In this document: positions 25,537-35,665 of the stretch, one piece after another
How the letters are laid out: the number at the start of each line of letters is the position of its first letter
How positions within the stretch are numbered: the first letter of the stretch is position 1
From: an uncultured Gammaproteobacteria bacterium
GTDB lineage: Bacteria > Pseudomonadota > Gammaproteobacteria > Pseudomonadales > Pseudohongiellaceae
DNA length: 64,000 nucleotides
Direction of reading: 5' to 3'
Assembly (NCBI GenBank): GCA_903837345.1
Contig: CAILUG010000046.1
Span: forward strand, 1-64,000
The notes under the pieces: generated by a model
What the model was told of the DNA's origin: nothing
Database searches by the model: none
What the model saw: the letters and a program-made list of their open reading frames with translations, nothing else
Program-made: the position numbers and the translations under genes

Positions 25537-26670
25537 ATGTCCAGAAGCAGATTCAACAAGGGGTGGCGTACAGCGGTGGCGACGGGTGTGTTGGCGGTAT
25601 CCGCCCACGGCATGGCCGCGGATGCGCCGGCGTTCAAACTGGGGACATTCCGGGACGGTGGCGACACCTGGCTTGGACTTGTGCTGCGTGATGCCGACGT
25701 CGTGAATATCAGCGCTGCCAACACCGCCTACGAGCGTGCCAATCCAGCTGCCACCCGCATCGCCATTCCGGCCGATATGAAGCAACTCATTGCGCGCTAT
25801 GAGACTGACCTGGGACCGCGCCTGCGTGCCATTGCTGTTTATGCGACCGCCAATCCTGCCGGCTTTGTCCATAAAACCACCCAATTGAAGATACTGCCGC
25901 CGGTGATGCCTGCGTTGATCCTCAATGCTGGCGCGAATTATCCGGATCATGCCGCCGGCATCGTTGCGCAAGGCGCACGTGCCGCGGCTGCCGCTGGTGG
26001 GGCCGCGCCGCCTGCCGCTGGCCCGCCACGCGCTGGCGCCCAGTCGATGCCAGGCTACTGGGAACGCGCACCCGGTGACGTGCGTCCCGACAATCCATAC
26101 CTGTTCCTGAAATCGCCGACGGCGGTGGTTGGCGCCGATGACGACGTGGTCATTCCAAAGGGTCGCGAGCAAATCGACTGGGAATGCGAGTTTGCCGTGG
26201 TAATTGGCAAGCCAGCCAAAAACGTTTCGACAGAAGCGGCCGCCAACTATGTGTTCGGCTACTCGATTGAATTCGACGTCTCCGACCGTGCCGGGCGCGG
26301 CGACCGCAAAATGGGCGGTGGTCCGGACTGGCTGGTCCAGAAGAACCACGACACTTTTGCGCCGATAGGCCCCTACATCGTGCCCAAGGAATTCCTGCCA
26401 CGTCCGACGGATACGCGGCACTACTTCACGCTCAACGGCGAGATCAAACAGGATTCCAATACCAGCCGCATGGAATACAGCCTGTGGGAAATGGTGTCGT
26501 TCGCTTCCAACATGATGACGCTGAATCCGGGTGACATGCTCTCGCTGGGCACCCCTTCGGGTACCAATATCGAAAGTGCCAATCCGCGCTGGATGAAAGC
26601 AGGCGATGTCGGCGTTTGCGTGGTGGAGGGAATCGGCGAACAGCACCACAAGATCGTGGCACAACCCTGA
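25537..26670 (+). CDS. Exported fumarylacetoacetate-hydrolase-fold enzyme
   Basis: A 377-residue protein. The C-terminal two thirds have the FAH catalytic domain: IDWECEFAVVIG with the metal-binding E-x-E, FGYSIEFDVSDR with the metal-binding Asp, and SLGTPSGT with the late glycine-rich turn. Relatives hydrolyse or decarboxylate acyl-pyruvates from meta-cleavage of aromatics. Unusual features are an N-terminal signal peptide (VATGVLAVSAHGMAADA), since most FAH proteins are cytoplasmic, and an Ala/Gly/Pro-rich insertion at about residues 148-170. A strong AGGAGGGG site precedes the ATG. It is the last gene of the operon. Confidence 0.85.
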   Translation: MSRSRFNKGWRTAVATGVLAVSAHGMAADAPAFKLGTFRDGGDTWLGLVLRDADVVNISAANTAYERANPAATRIAIPADMKQLIARYETDLGPRLRAIAVYATANPAGFVHKTTQLKILPPVMPALILNAGANYPDHAAGIVAQGARAAAAAGGAAPPAAGPPRAGAQSMPGYWERAPGDVRPDNPYLFLKSPTAVVGADDDVVIPKGREQIDWECEFAVVIGKPAKNVSTEAAANYVFGYSIEFDVSDRAGRGDRKMGGGPDWLVQKNHDTFAPIGPYIVPKEFLPRPTDTRHYFTLNGEIKQDSNTSRMEYSLWEMVSFASNMMTLNPGDMLSLGTPSGTNIESANPRWMKAGDVGVCVVEGIGEQHHKIVAQP

Positions 26671-26690
26671 TCCGTAATCTTCATGGGGAA

Positions 26691-26720
26691 GCCCGGCTGC
26701 ACCGGATGATGCAGCCGGGC
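26691..26720. terminator. Stem-loop between convergent genes
   Basis: An 11-bp perfect stem (GCCCGGCTGCA at 26691-26701 with its complement at 26710-26720) and 8-nt loop between the stops of the FAH-fold gene and the PQQ dehydrogenase. A T tract is lacking on the plus side, so it may be a weak or bidirectional terminator. Confidence 0.5.
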
Positions 26721-26728
26721 GGGCTAAC

Positions 26729-28912
26729 TTACTGATGAAGTGCAGGCTGTGCCGGCGCTGTAGTTGGAGCAGGTGCAGGAGCTGGCGCAGCAGCAGCCGG
26801 CGCAGCGCCCTGTGCGCGACCACCAGCTGGACCACCCGGGCCGAACTGCGGCGGTGGCGGATTGGTCTTCAGGTCGTTGGCCAGCGTCACCACATAAGCG
26901 CGGATCGACTCAGCCTCTTCCGGCTTCAGCATTTTCTTGAACGACACCATGCCGTTGTTCTGCAGAATGCCGTCGATCACGATGGCCTTGAACAGCTCAG
27001 GGCTGTTCAGTGCCGCCGCATAACGAATATCGGGGAACAAGCTGCTGACCGGACGGCCGTTGGCGACACCGTGGCAACTGGCGCAGTGCTCAGTGAAATG
27101 TTTCTCGCCATTGGCCAGCAGGGCAGCGTTACCATAGTTGGCTGGTGGGTTGAGGACGGGTGGTGTATAGGTCACTGTCGGTGGCAGTTCGGCCTTGCCG
27201 CCGATTTTGTAAACAAGCAGACGTGCATAGTTGGGCGCCCAGTAACCGCCGCGTCCAGCCTGGCCGGCCACAACCGCAACGTACTGTTCACCATCCACGG
27301 AATAACTGGCGGAACCGCCAGCGATGCCGGCCTGGGCATCGGTGGTCCACACCTTCTCGCCGGTATCAGCGCGGAAGGCCGAGAAATTGTTTTGGCCAGT
27401 ACCTTGGAACACCAGGTTGCCCGCTGTTGTCATGATGCCGGAATTGCCCGATCCATCGCTCGATTTCCAGGCTTCCTTCTGGTTTATCGGATCCCACGCA
27501 GTCAGGTAGGCGCCGCCACCTTCAAGTTTCGGAGCCGGCATGTCAGGTTTCTTTTGGAGGTTGATCGACAGCAGCTGGTTGCCCATCTTGGCGCCGGCTT
27601 CGGCCACCATGCCGTAACTGGCGTAGCGGGTGGGGATGTACATCAAGCCGGTATTGGGGTTGAACGCCATCGGATTCCACACGTGGGTCTGGAATGGCAC
27701 GATGAACCAGCCCTTGCCGGTCTTGCCGAAGTTGGAATCCGGATTAAGGATGGGTTTCCAGTTGTTGTCCTTGTCAAAGCCGGTCAGCCAGTTGCCGGTC
27801 GGCACGAACATCTGCGCGCTGACCACCTTGCCGGTGGCCGCTTCAATGACATAGAACACACCGTCTTTCGGTGCCTGCATCACCACGTGGGTTTTCTTGC
27901 CGTTGATCATCAGGTCGGCAGTGGCCAGTGGCGAGGTGTTGTCGAAGTCAAAGCTGTCCATCGGCACGGCCTGGTAATGCCAGCGGTATTTGCCGGTCTT
28001 GGCTTCCACTGCGACGATGGAAGATGTGAACAGGTTGTCGCCACCGCCGGGTGAGCGCACTTCTGCCGGCCACGGCGCACCGTTACCTGTGCCGAAGATG
28101 ACCAGGTCGGTTTCAGGGTCGTAGAGGATGCCGTCCCAGGGCGTGCCGCCACCACCGGTCTTCCACCACTCGCCGCTCCAGGTCTTGGCGGCCATGGCCA
28201 ACTCGGGCTGTTCGAAGCCCAGTTCAGGATTGCCGGGCACTGCCCACCAGCGCCACAGCTCCTTGCCGTTATCGACATCATAGGCAGCCATGTAACCGCG
28301 CTGATGGAACTCGGAACCGGCTTCGCCGATGAAGATGCGGCCATCCGCTATGCGCGGTGCGCCGGTGATGGACAATTGTTTGGTGGGATCGGTGACCTGC
28401 CTTTCCCAGACTTTCTTGCCGGATTTGGCGTTGATGGCGACCAGACGGCCATCCAGCGTGCCCAGGATCACCTTGTCTTTCCACACTGCTACGCCGCGAT
28501 TGACGATGCCGCAGCACAGATTGACGGCCCAGGCGCCTGCCACCTGTGGATCGTATTTCCACAACTGCTTGCCGGTCTTGGCGTCGAAGGCGTAGACCTT
28601 GCTCCACGGTGAAGTGATATAGATGGTGCCATCGACCACCACTGGTGTGGTTTCATAGCTGCCACCCTTTTCGGCCAGATCGCCGAACCAGGCCAGACCC
28701 AGCTGCGAGATATTGTCAGGTGTAATCTGTTTGAGCGGGCTGAAGTGCTGCTCGCTGTAGTCGCGGCCGTAGCTCATCCACTGGCCGGCGTTGGCAGGGG
28801 TGGTCGATGCCTTGATTCGGGCGGTATCGACCTGGGCATTGCTCTGGCCGGCAAGGCTGGCAAACACCAGCAGGGTTGCGGCTGCCAGGGCCCTGATAAT
28901 CGGTTTACGCAT
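26729..28912 (-). CDS. PQQ-dependent alcohol dehydrogenase with C-terminal cytochrome c
   Basis: Second periplasmic quinohaemoprotein dehydrogenase, 727 residues. Signal peptide MRKPIIRALAAATLLVFASL...QSNAQ; PQQ propeller with the vicinal Cys pair in VNLCCGIVNRGVAVW; DSFDFDNTSP at the catalytic Asp region; haem motif CASCH in HCASCHGVANG. It ends in an Ala/Pro-rich tail of about 30 residues that is absent from the other copy. GGGGAG lies eight bases before the ATG at 28912. It converges on the FAH-fold operon. Proximity to aromatic-type enzymes suggests oxidation of an alcohol side chain, but the substrate is not visible. Confidence 0.9.
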   Translation of the reverse strand: MRKPIIRALAAATLLVFASLAGQSNAQVDTARIKASTTPANAGQWMSYGRDYSEQHFSPLKQITPDNISQLGLAWFGDLAEKGGSYETTPVVVDGTIYITSPWSKVYAFDAKTGKQLWKYDPQVAGAWAVNLCCGIVNRGVAVWKDKVILGTLDGRLVAINAKSGKKVWERQVTDPTKQLSITGAPRIADGRIFIGEAGSEFHQRGYMAAYDVDNGKELWRWWAVPGNPELGFEQPELAMAAKTWSGEWWKTGGGGTPWDGILYDPETDLVIFGTGNGAPWPAEVRSPGGGDNLFTSSIVAVEAKTGKYRWHYQAVPMDSFDFDNTSPLATADLMINGKKTHVVMQAPKDGVFYVIEAATGKVVSAQMFVPTGNWLTGFDKDNNWKPILNPDSNFGKTGKGWFIVPFQTHVWNPMAFNPNTGLMYIPTRYASYGMVAEAGAKMGNQLLSINLQKKPDMPAPKLEGGGAYLTAWDPINQKEAWKSSDGSGNSGIMTTAGNLVFQGTGQNNFSAFRADTGEKVWTTDAQAGIAGGSASYSVDGEQYVAVVAGQAGRGGYWAPNYARLLVYKIGGKAELPPTVTYTPPVLNPPANYGNAALLANGEKHFTEHCASCHGVANGRPVSSLFPDIRYAAALNSPELFKAIVIDGILQNNGMVSFKKMLKPEEAESIRAYVVTLANDLKTNPPPPQFGPGGPAGGRAQGAAPAAAAPAPAPAPTTAPAQPALHQ

Positions 28913-29176
28913 CTTTGGATCTCCCCTTGCGCAAATGCGCGTCTTTTTTGTTTGATAACGGCCGATAGTACAAGTGGTGCCACCGCCAGGGCAAAGGTAA
29001 TAATGTGGAAAAACCCGGCACGCAAGGCAGGGTGTATGCCCTAAAAGCTGGCAGCAGCTCTGGCAAGTCAGGCAGGCGATGCTGATTGGGTGACTGGTGC
29101 TGAACGGGCAGGTCGAATACGATGATGCCAAAGTGTTGCTTGGGAGCAGAGGCATTTGGAACCAGGGATATCCACC

Positions 29177-30841
29177 ATGCCAGCAAGTGTTTCCTGGCAT
29201 GATACGAGCTTTGAAGCCCGATACTTTCACGTTGCTTTTCTGGTCGTCTTTGCCGTAGCCGTCTGCGTGTGGGTAGCGACTTTTTCATCAGCCACTCTAG
29301 GTGGCCCCGACGCTTTTGACTATGCCCAGATGAGTCGCCAGATCAGCTCGGGTCAGGGCTTGACGACTCTCCAGCTGTTTCCCCGCCAAATCAACTGGTT
29401 CAAGAACCATGGTTACGATGTCAGCTCCACGCCCCCGCCCAATCTCTTTCGCTATCCATTGATCCCGCTGGCAAGCGCAGCAGTGCAGTTGGCCGGGCCT
29501 GACGCCGAACACGCGACAATGATCCAGTCAGGCATCGGGTTTCTGCTTTGCATCCCGCTGATTTATTTGCTGGCTTTGAGATTCACCAGCGCGCCGCTGG
29601 CCTTGCTGATTGTGGTTGTCTTTGTTGCGCAATCAATGTCCTGGATTTCCAGCCGGGACGGAAGCACCGAGGCGCTGGCGGAATTGTTGATCCTGGTGGT
29701 CGTTTTTCTCACGTTTTCTCCAAAGGCTTCCGGAATGCGGGCCTTCGTACTTGGAGTTGCGTGCGGTCTCGCATTTCTGTCCCGCTCGCAACTGGTGTTT
29801 CTGCTGCCATGGTCGATGTTTTTTTTCCTTTTGGTGGGTGGAGTGCAAAAGCGGGTCTCTCTGCTCTGGTTCCATATGGCTGGCGCAGCCATGGTGCTGA
29901 CGCCATGGTTTGTGCGAAACATCATTGCTGCAGGCTCTCCGATCTATTCATTTAACAATACACGCAGTCTGTTGTGGTTCACACGTCCGGAAACTTTCGA
30001 TCTTGAGCTGGATCTGGCAGCGCCTGTCAACATCGGTGACGTACTTCAGCAATATGGCCCGGTCATAGTGCAGCATATTGCCGGCAATCTCTGGCCCAAC
30101 ATTCTAAATCCGCTCGAGACCACATCATCCCGCTTCTACGCATTCCTGCTTGCGGTGTCAGTGCTGACTTTTGTGTTTTTGTGGAAGCGTGGCCAAAAAC
30201 GTGATCGTGGCCCTTTCTTCTTGTTTCTTGCGGGTACGCTGCTGCTTGAACTGTTGAACTTCTGCATCATTTGTCTGAACGGCGTTATTCCCAGGTTCCT
30301 GATGATTCTTGACCCGGTGCTGGTTGTGGCTGGCATCCAGAGTATTGCTTTGTTTGTGCGTGAAGGTTGTGGCGAGCGTTTCGGGCGGATTTTGCCGCTG
30401 GCTGTGTTCGGACTGGCCATTTCGGTTGGCGCGGCATTCTTCGTTGTCAGAATGAGTCAAAAATTGAGGGATGAATCAGGCGTAGCGGATACGGCTGACA
30501 GGGACTCTTATGAACTCATTGGGGCACTTGCCCATCACCGGGGCACGGTAGCTTCCGATGAATCCCACAAAGTGGCGCTGTACAGCACCATGCAATCAGT
30601 GCGCTTACCTTATGATCCTCTCCAACTGCTTGAGATCAATCAGGGCTACCTGCCCATCCAGTATGTTGTGTTCAGCGCGGCACTGCTGCAGGCTGTGAAT
30701 AACACGCCAGTGTACAAGGATTATCCCGGTTTTCGTGAGTCGCGGGACTTTGGAGACCTGTATGTCTTCATGCAAACACTTCCAAATGGTGCCGAGCTGT
30801 ACGGGCTGCGCAGTCAGGTTGCAATGGGACAGGGGATATAA
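29177..30841 (+). CDS. Multi-pass glycosyltransferase-like membrane protein
   Basis: A 554-residue protein with about ten hydrophobic segments. After the first one comes GGPDAFDYAQMSRQISSGQG, an acidic first loop like the Asp-containing catalytic loop of PMT/ArnT-type (GT-C fold) glycosyltransferases, and NLFRYPLIPL. The C-terminal 120 residues form a soluble domain. A lipid-linked sugar transfer to an envelope component is the likely role; acceptor and donor are unknown. ATG at 29177 is preferred over TTG at 29156. It lies between the PQQ dehydrogenase (divergent) and rpe. Confidence 0.7.
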   Translation: MPASVSWHDTSFEARYFHVAFLVVFAVAVCVWVATFSSATLGGPDAFDYAQMSRQISSGQGLTTLQLFPRQINWFKNHGYDVSSTPPPNLFRYPLIPLASAAVQLAGPDAEHATMIQSGIGFLLCIPLIYLLALRFTSAPLALLIVVVFVAQSMSWISSRDGSTEALAELLILVVVFLTFSPKASGMRAFVLGVACGLAFLSRSQLVFLLPWSMFFFLLVGGVQKRVSLLWFHMAGAAMVLTPWFVRNIIAAGSPIYSFNNTRSLLWFTRPETFDLELDLAAPVNIGDVLQQYGPVIVQHIAGNLWPNILNPLETTSSRFYAFLLAVSVLTFVFLWKRGQKRDRGPFFLFLAGTLLLELLNFCIICLNGVIPRFLMILDPVLVVAGIQSIALFVREGCGERFGRILPLAVFGLAISVGAAFFVVRMSQKLRDESGVADTADRDSYELIGALAHHRGTVASDESHKVALYSTMQSVRLPYDPLQLLEINQGYLPIQYVVFSAALLQAVNNTPVYKDYPGFRESRDFGDLYVFMQTLPNGAELYGLRSQVAMGQGI

Positions 30842-30928
30842 ACGCATCCCGTGTGATTGTGGCTCCATTTTGCACAGCATTTCCGGGTACAATGCGGCCC
30901 ACTTTTCGCCTTCGGACAAGCACCCGGC

Positions 30929-31603
30929 ATGGCCACCCGCGATTACCTGATTGCCCCCTCGATCCTGTCAGCCGACTTTGCCCGGCTCGGGCAGGAAGTT
31001 GATGCCGTGCTGGCTGCGGGCGCCGATGTCATCCATTTCGATGTGATGGACAATCACTACGTTCCCAACCTGACGATAGGCCCGATGGTATGCAAGGCGT
31101 TGCGCAATTACGGCATCAAGGCAGCCATTGATGTGCACCTGATGGTGAGCCCGGTCGACAGCCTGATCCAGGACTTCGCCAGGGCCGGTGCCTCTTACAT
31201 CACTTTTCACCCGGAAGCGTCCAACCACATCGACCGCTCGCTGCAGCTGATTCATGATCTTGGTTGCAAAGCCGGGCTGGTGCTGAACCCGGCCACGCCG
31301 ACTGATTATCTTGAGTATGTTATGGACAAGCTTGATCTGATCCTGCTGATGTCGGTCAACCCCGGTTTCGGTGGACAGCAGTTCATCCAGTCCACTTTGC
31401 CAAAACTCGGCAAGGTGCGTGAGTTGATCAAAGCCTCCGGTCGCAACATCCGGCTGGAAGTGGATGGTGGCGTCACGGTTGCCAATATCGCGGAAGTTGC
31501 CCGCGCCGGTGCCGACATGTTTGTGGCCGGATCGGCCATCTTCGGCAGCAAGGATTATGCGGCCACGGTAGCAGCGATGCGCAAGGAACTTGCCAGCGTA
31601 TGA
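30929..31603 (+). CDS. rpe: Ribulose-phosphate 3-epimerase
   Basis: Interconverts ribulose-5-phosphate and xylulose-5-phosphate in the pentose phosphate pathway. The 224-residue TIM barrel carries [30 protein letters not shown] with the metal-binding His and Asp, [16 protein letters not shown], and EVDGGV. The start at 30929 gives the family's usual N-terminus. Its stop overlaps trpE by four bases (ATGA). In Pseudomonas gph lies between rpe and trpE; here gph is absent from that position. Confidence 0.96.
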   Translation: MATRDYLIAPSILSADFARLGQEVDAVLAAGADVIHFDVMDNHYVPNLTIGPMVCKALRNYGIKAAIDVHLMVSPVDSLIQDFARAGASYITFHPEASNHIDRSLQLIHDLGCKAGLVLNPATPTDYLEYVMDKLDLILLMSVNPGFGGQQFIQSTLPKLGKVRELIKASGRNIRLEVDGGVTVANIAEVARAGADMFVAGSAIFGSKDYAATVAAMRKELASV

Positions 31604-33096
31604 ATGACAAGGAATTTGCCGCGCTGGCTGCCGCCGGTTACAACCGTATTCCGGTAGTAAGACAAGTGCTCGCTGATCTCGAAACTCCGCTTGGCATTTA
31701 CCTGAAGCTGGCGCAGGGCCAGTACAGCTATTTCCTCGAATCGATGCAGGGCGGCGAAAAATGGGGTCGCTATTCATTCATTGGTTTGCCGGCCAGCACT
31801 GTCCTGATTGCGACGCGCGATGAAACTTCGCCAGGTTGCCGCGCCAATATCGAAGTGAAAACCGAAGGCCGCACCGTTGAAAGCAGCAACACCGATGATC
31901 CGTTTGCGTTCATCACCGCATTCCAGGCGCGTTATCGCATCCCCGAGTTGCCGGAACTGCCGCGCTTCAACGGCGGGCTGGTGGGCTATTTCAGTTACGA
32001 CACCGTGCGCTATGTCGAACACCGGATTGCCGGCACTGCGCCCGCAGACAATGTCCACACGCCCGACATTGTGCTGATGGTGTCGGAAGAAGTGGCAGTG
32101 TTCGACAATCTGCGCAACAGTCTCACGCTGATGGTCTATGCAGATCCGGCGCAGCCGCATGCATTTGCCAGGGCAGAGCAGCGACTGGATGCATTGATGA
32201 AGCAGCTGGAACAAGCACCGAAAGCGCCGGCCTTGAGTAGTGGACGCAGTGTCAGTGAGGCTGATTTCGTATCGAGTTTCGGCCAGGCCGCCTATGAAAA
32301 TGCAGTTGGCAAAATCAAGGAATACATTGCTGCCGGCGATGTGATGCAAGTGGTATTGGCGCAGCGCATGAGCCTGCCGTACAGCGGCGCGCCGCTGAAT
32401 GTCTATCGCGCGCTGCGGCAGCTGAATCCGTCACCGTACATGGTGTTCATGGATTTCGGTGATTTCCACATTGTCAGTGCCTCGCCCGAAATTCTCGCGC
32501 GGGTTGAAGATGGTCATATCACGGTACGGCCGCTGGCCGGTACCCGCAAGCGCGGCAAGACCCAGGAAGAAGATCTGGCACTGGAAGAGGAATTGCTGGC
32601 CGACGCCAAGGAAATTGCCGAACATCTCATGCTGATTGATCTGAGCCGTAATGACGCCGGTCGCGTATCAAGGATCGGCAGCGTGCATGTGCCCAAGCAG
32701 ATGTTTGTCGAGCGCTATTCGCATGTGATGCACATTGCCTCTACCGTGGAAAGCACGCTGGCTGAAGACAAAAGTGCGCTGGATGTGCTGAAAGCCACAC
32801 TGCCGGTCGGCACGCTGAGCGGCGCACCGAAAGTCAGGGCCATGGAAATCATCGATGAATACGAACCGGTGCGACGTGGCATCTATGGTGGCGCGATGGG
32901 CTATCTGGCCTGGAACGGCAACATGGACATGGCGATTGCCATCCGTACTGCAGTGATCAAGGACAACACGCTGTATATCCAGGCTGGTGCCGGTGTTGTA
33001 GCCGATTCAGTGCCGCGTTCGGAGTGGGAAGAAACCCTGAACAAGGCGCGTGCAATGTTTCATGCCGTCAAACTGGCGGAGTCAGGGCTCAAGTAA
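31600..33096 (+). CDS. trpE: Anthranilate synthase component I
   Basis: Converts chorismate to anthranilate using ammonia from TrpG, the first step of tryptophan synthesis. The 498-residue protein has the N-terminal feedback-binding region ([17 protein letters not shown]), and the chorismate-binding domain with [53 protein letters not shown] and IRTAV...[11 protein letters not shown]. No truncation or disruption is seen. It is coupled to rpe upstream (ATGA overlap) and to trpG downstream (TAATG). Confidence 0.97.
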   Translation: MNDKEFAALAAAGYNRIPVVRQVLADLETPLGIYLKLAQGQYSYFLESMQGGEKWGRYSFIGLPASTVLIATRDETSPGCRANIEVKTEGRTVESSNTDDPFAFITAFQARYRIPELPELPRFNGGLVGYFSYDTVRYVEHRIAGTAPADNVHTPDIVLMVSEEVAVFDNLRNSLTLMVYADPAQPHAFARAEQRLDALMKQLEQAPKAPALSSGRSVSEADFVSSFGQAAYENAVGKIKEYIAAGDVMQVVLAQRMSLPYSGAPLNVYRALRQLNPSPYMVFMDFGDFHIVSASPEILARVEDGHITVRPLAGTRKRGKTQEEDLALEEELLADAKEIAEHLMLIDLSRNDAGRVSRIGSVHVPKQMFVERYSHVMHIASTVESTLAEDKSALDVLKATLPVGTLSGAPKVRAMEIIDEYEPVRRGIYGGAMGYLAWNGNMDMAIAIRTAVIKDNTLYIQAGAGVVADSVPRSEWEETLNKARAMFHAVKLAESGLK

Positions 33097-33676
33097 TGCT
33101 GTTGATGATCGACAACTACGATTCCTTCACCTACAACCTCGTGCAGTATTTCGGCGAGCTGGGTGCCGACATGCGCGTGTTCCGCAATGACGAACTCACC
33201 ATTGCCGGCATCGAGCAACTGGCGCCGTCGCATATCGTGATTTCTCCCGGTCCCTGCACGCCACGCGAGGCTGGTATTTCTGTTCCCGCCATCAAGCACT
33301 TCGCAGGTAAAATTCCCTGTTGGGAGTTTGTCTCGGCCATCAAAGTATTGGTGAGGCCTTTGGTGGCGATGTCATTCGGGCCAAACGTGTGATGCACGGC
33401 AAGATTTCCGCCATTCATCATGCAGGCGAGGGCGTTTTTGCCGGCCTTAACAATCCCTTCAATGCCACGCGGTATCATTCACTGGTAATTGCGCAGGATT
33501 CCCTGCCTGACTGTCTGGAAGTGACCGCCTGGACCCAGAACGCGGATGGCAGCATGGAGGAAATCATGGGGGTGCGGCACAAGACGCTGCCGGTTGAAGG
33601 CGTGCAGTTTCACCCTGAGTCCATTCTCACCGAACATGGGCATCAGTTGTTGCAGAATTTTCTGGACCGCTACTGA
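33096..33676 (+). pseudogene. trpG: Anthranilate synthase component II, one-base frameshift
   Basis: Glutamine amidotransferase partner of TrpE. The first frame reads [20 protein letters not shown]...[11 protein letters not shown]...FAGKIP, then leaves the family sequence. The second frame, shifted by one base, continues [15 protein letters not shown] with the catalytic Cys, and ends with [16 protein letters not shown]. Loss of one C in the CCC run at 33315-33317 explains it: adding a C restores [11 protein letters not shown]. Both halves are otherwise well conserved, so this is either a very recent mutation, a sequencing error in a short homopolymer, or recoding. The start overlaps the trpE stop by one base. 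Confidence 0.88.
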
Positions 33677-33724
33677 GCGGTACAGGCAAGAAGAACCCGG
33701 AAGCAGTACTGCGGAACCAGACAT

Positions 33725-34519
33725 TTGGAAACCATTCTCGACAAGATCCTTGATCGCAAGCGCGAAGAAGTCAGCGAGCGCAAAGCGAAAATCCCGGTCG
33801 CCACATTGATGTCACAACTCGATGGTTTGTCACCCTGTCGTGGCTTCGTGGCGGCGGTAGAGAAACAGATTGCCCACAAGCGGCCGGCACTAGTGGCCGA
33901 GATCAAGAAGGCATCGCCCAGCAAAGGCCTGATCCGCAAGAATTTCGATCCGGCGGCGATTGCTGCCAGCTATGCCGAACATGGTGCCACCTGTTTGTCG
34001 GTACTGACCGATGTCGATTTTTTCCAGGGCCACGACAGTTATTTGCAGCAGGCGCGCGAGGCCTGTCTGCTGCCGGTAATCCGCAAGGATTTCATGATAG
34101 ATCCCTACCAGATCGTGGAATCACGTGTGCTCGGGGCCGATTGTATTCTGCTGATCGTAGCCGCGCTTTCGGAAACCAGTCTGCATGAACTTGCTGCCGC
34201 TGCCACCGCCGTAGGGCTCGACTATCTGGTGGAAGTGCACAATCCCCAGGAGCTGGCACAGGCACTGAAGCTGCAGCCGGCGCTGATCGGCATCAACAAC
34301 CGCGATCTGCACACATTCAAGACCAGCCTCAAAGTGACCTATGATCTGCTGGAGCAGATTCCTGCCCACACATCTGTTATCACTGAAAGCGGTATTCTGG
34401 CGCGGGCCGACGTCGAGGAAATGATGTCGCACGGGGTTTACGGTTTTCTGGTGGGTGAATCATTCATGCGGGCTGTCGATCCCGGCGCCAAACTGCAGGA
34501 GCTTTTTTTCAATGGCTAA
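33725..34519 (+). CDS. trpC: Indole-3-glycerol phosphate synthase
   Basis: Closes the indole ring from carboxyphenylamino-deoxyribulose phosphate in tryptophan synthesis. The 264-residue TIM barrel has [10 protein letters not shown], the signature [63 protein letters not shown], and VITESGI. The start is TTG at 33725; no ATG is available. It follows trpG by 48 nt, yet in Pseudomonas trpD lies between trpG and trpC. The unusual start and the missing trpD may mark a deletion. Confidence 0.95.
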   Translation: METILDKILDRKREEVSERKAKIPVATLMSQLDGLSPCRGFVAAVEKQIAHKRPALVAEIKKASPSKGLIRKNFDPAAIAASYAEHGATCLSVLTDVDFFQGHDSYLQQAREACLLPVIRKDFMIDPYQIVESRVLGADCILLIVAALSETSLHELAAAATAVGLDYLVEVHNPQELAQALKLQPALIGINNRDLHTFKTSLKVTYDLLEQIPAHTSVITESGILARADVEEMMSHGVYGFLVGESFMRAVDPGAKLQELFFNG

Positions 34520-34874
34520 ACCCGGACAAACCGGCATTACCCGCATCATCTCTGCCGCAGGCTATTCCTGGAAAGGACTGCAGGCCTGCTGGCGTTCGGA
34601 AGCAGCCTTTCGCCAGGAAATTGCTTTGTCGGTTGTGTTGATTCCACTGGGCCTTTATCTGGGTAATGGCGGCGTGCAGAAAGCATTACTGGCGGGTTGT
34701 TGCCTGCTGTTGCTGATCGTGGAAGTGCTGAATTCGGCAGTGGAAGCGGTAGTTGATCGCATTGGCCATGAGTACAACGAATTGTCGGGTCTGGCCAAGG
34801 ATCTTGGATCTGCGGCCGTGTTTCTTGCCCTGCTGTTGCTGGGACTGACCTGGCTCCTGGTGCTGTTTTTCTGA
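34512..34874 (+). CDS. dgkA: Diacylglycerol kinase
   Basis: Small inner-membrane kinase that recycles diacylglycerol from envelope glycan synthesis to phosphatidic acid. The 120-residue protein has three hydrophobic segments and the signature [16 protein letters not shown] followed by [11 protein letters not shown], as in bacterial DgkA. The start at 34512 overlaps the end of trpC by 8 nt. Its presence here is an addition to the Pseudomonas-like order trpC-vfr. Confidence 0.95.
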   Translation: MAKPGQTGITRIISAAGYSWKGLQACWRSEAAFRQEIALSVVLIPLGLYLGNGGVQKALLAGCCLLLLIVEVLNSAVEAVVDRIGHEYNELSGLAKDLGSAAVFLALLLLGLTWLLVLFF

Positions 34875-34884
34875 CTCTGACTTT

Positions 34885-35520
34885 CTAACGCGCGCCGAAT
34901 ATCACGATGGTTTTGCCGTGCACTTCTATCAGGCCCTGATCTTCCAGATCTTTCAATACGCGGCCTGCCATTTCCCGTGAGCAGTTGACGATGCGCCCGA
35001 GTTCCTGGCGGGTGATCTTGATCTGCATGCCTGCCGGATGGGTCATTGCATCAGGCTGTTTGGAAAGCTCGAGCAGGATGCTGGCGATGCGGCCGGTCAC
35101 ATCCAGAAAACTGAGGTCGGCCACGCGTTTGGTGGTGCTGCGCAGCCGGTGTGCCATCTGCTTGCCGATGGTGTAGAGGATTTCCGGATGGGAACGGGAA
35201 TAGCTGGTGAAACTGGCGTAGGAAATTTCGGCGATATCGCATTCGGTCTTGGTACGGACGCAGGCGCTGCGGGCTTCCAGTGTTTCAAACAGCCCCATTT
35301 CGCCGAAAAAATCGCCGGGATTCAGGTAGGTGATAACCGCTTCCTTGCCGTCCTCCTCTTCCAGCACGACAGAGACAGAGCCACTGACGATGTAATAGAG
35401 GGTTTCGCATTTGTCTCCCTCATGGATGATCGTAGTCTTGTTGGGATAGCGGCGGCGGTGTGAGTGACTGAGAAAATTCTCAAGGTCGCTGATATGGGGG
35501 GTAATGGCCATCAACACCAT
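34885..35520 (-). CDS. vfr: CRP/Vfr-family cAMP-responsive regulator
   Basis: Global transcription factor that binds cAMP and activates catabolic, motility or virulence genes. The 211-residue protein has the cyclic-nucleotide fold (residues 15-130) with the phosphate-binding [18 protein letters not shown], a linker helix, then the winged helix-turn-helix in [46 protein letters not shown] and [17 protein letters not shown] match Pseudomonas Vfr. It converges on dgkA and diverges from osmC, and vfr next to osmC is also the Pseudomonas order. Confidence 0.92.
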   Translation of the reverse strand: MVLMAITPHISDLENFLSHSHRRRYPNKTTIIHEGDKCETLYYIVSGSVSVVLEEEDGKEAVITYLNPGDFFGEMGLFETLEARSACVRTKTECDIAEISYASFTSYSRSHPEILYTIGKQMAHRLRSTTKRVADLSFLDVTGRIASILLELSKQPDAMTHPAGMQIKITRQELGRIVNCSREMAGRVLKDLEDQGLIEVHGKTIVIFGAR

Positions 35521-35665
35521 AGGTGCACCTGGGTTCCTGTCTGGGTGGCAGTTCTGGCCTGAATGTATACCACACTTTGAACAGCGGTTCTATTTCCCGG
35601 CTTCCCCGCAACTATTGACGGCTGTGGGATAATTTCCCGCGAACGCAACAATCTTCATAACTACC

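Noticed and set aside
26735-28054. 439-residue plus-strand frame opposite the second PQQ dehydrogenase
   Set aside because: Antisense shadow of a well-supported gene.
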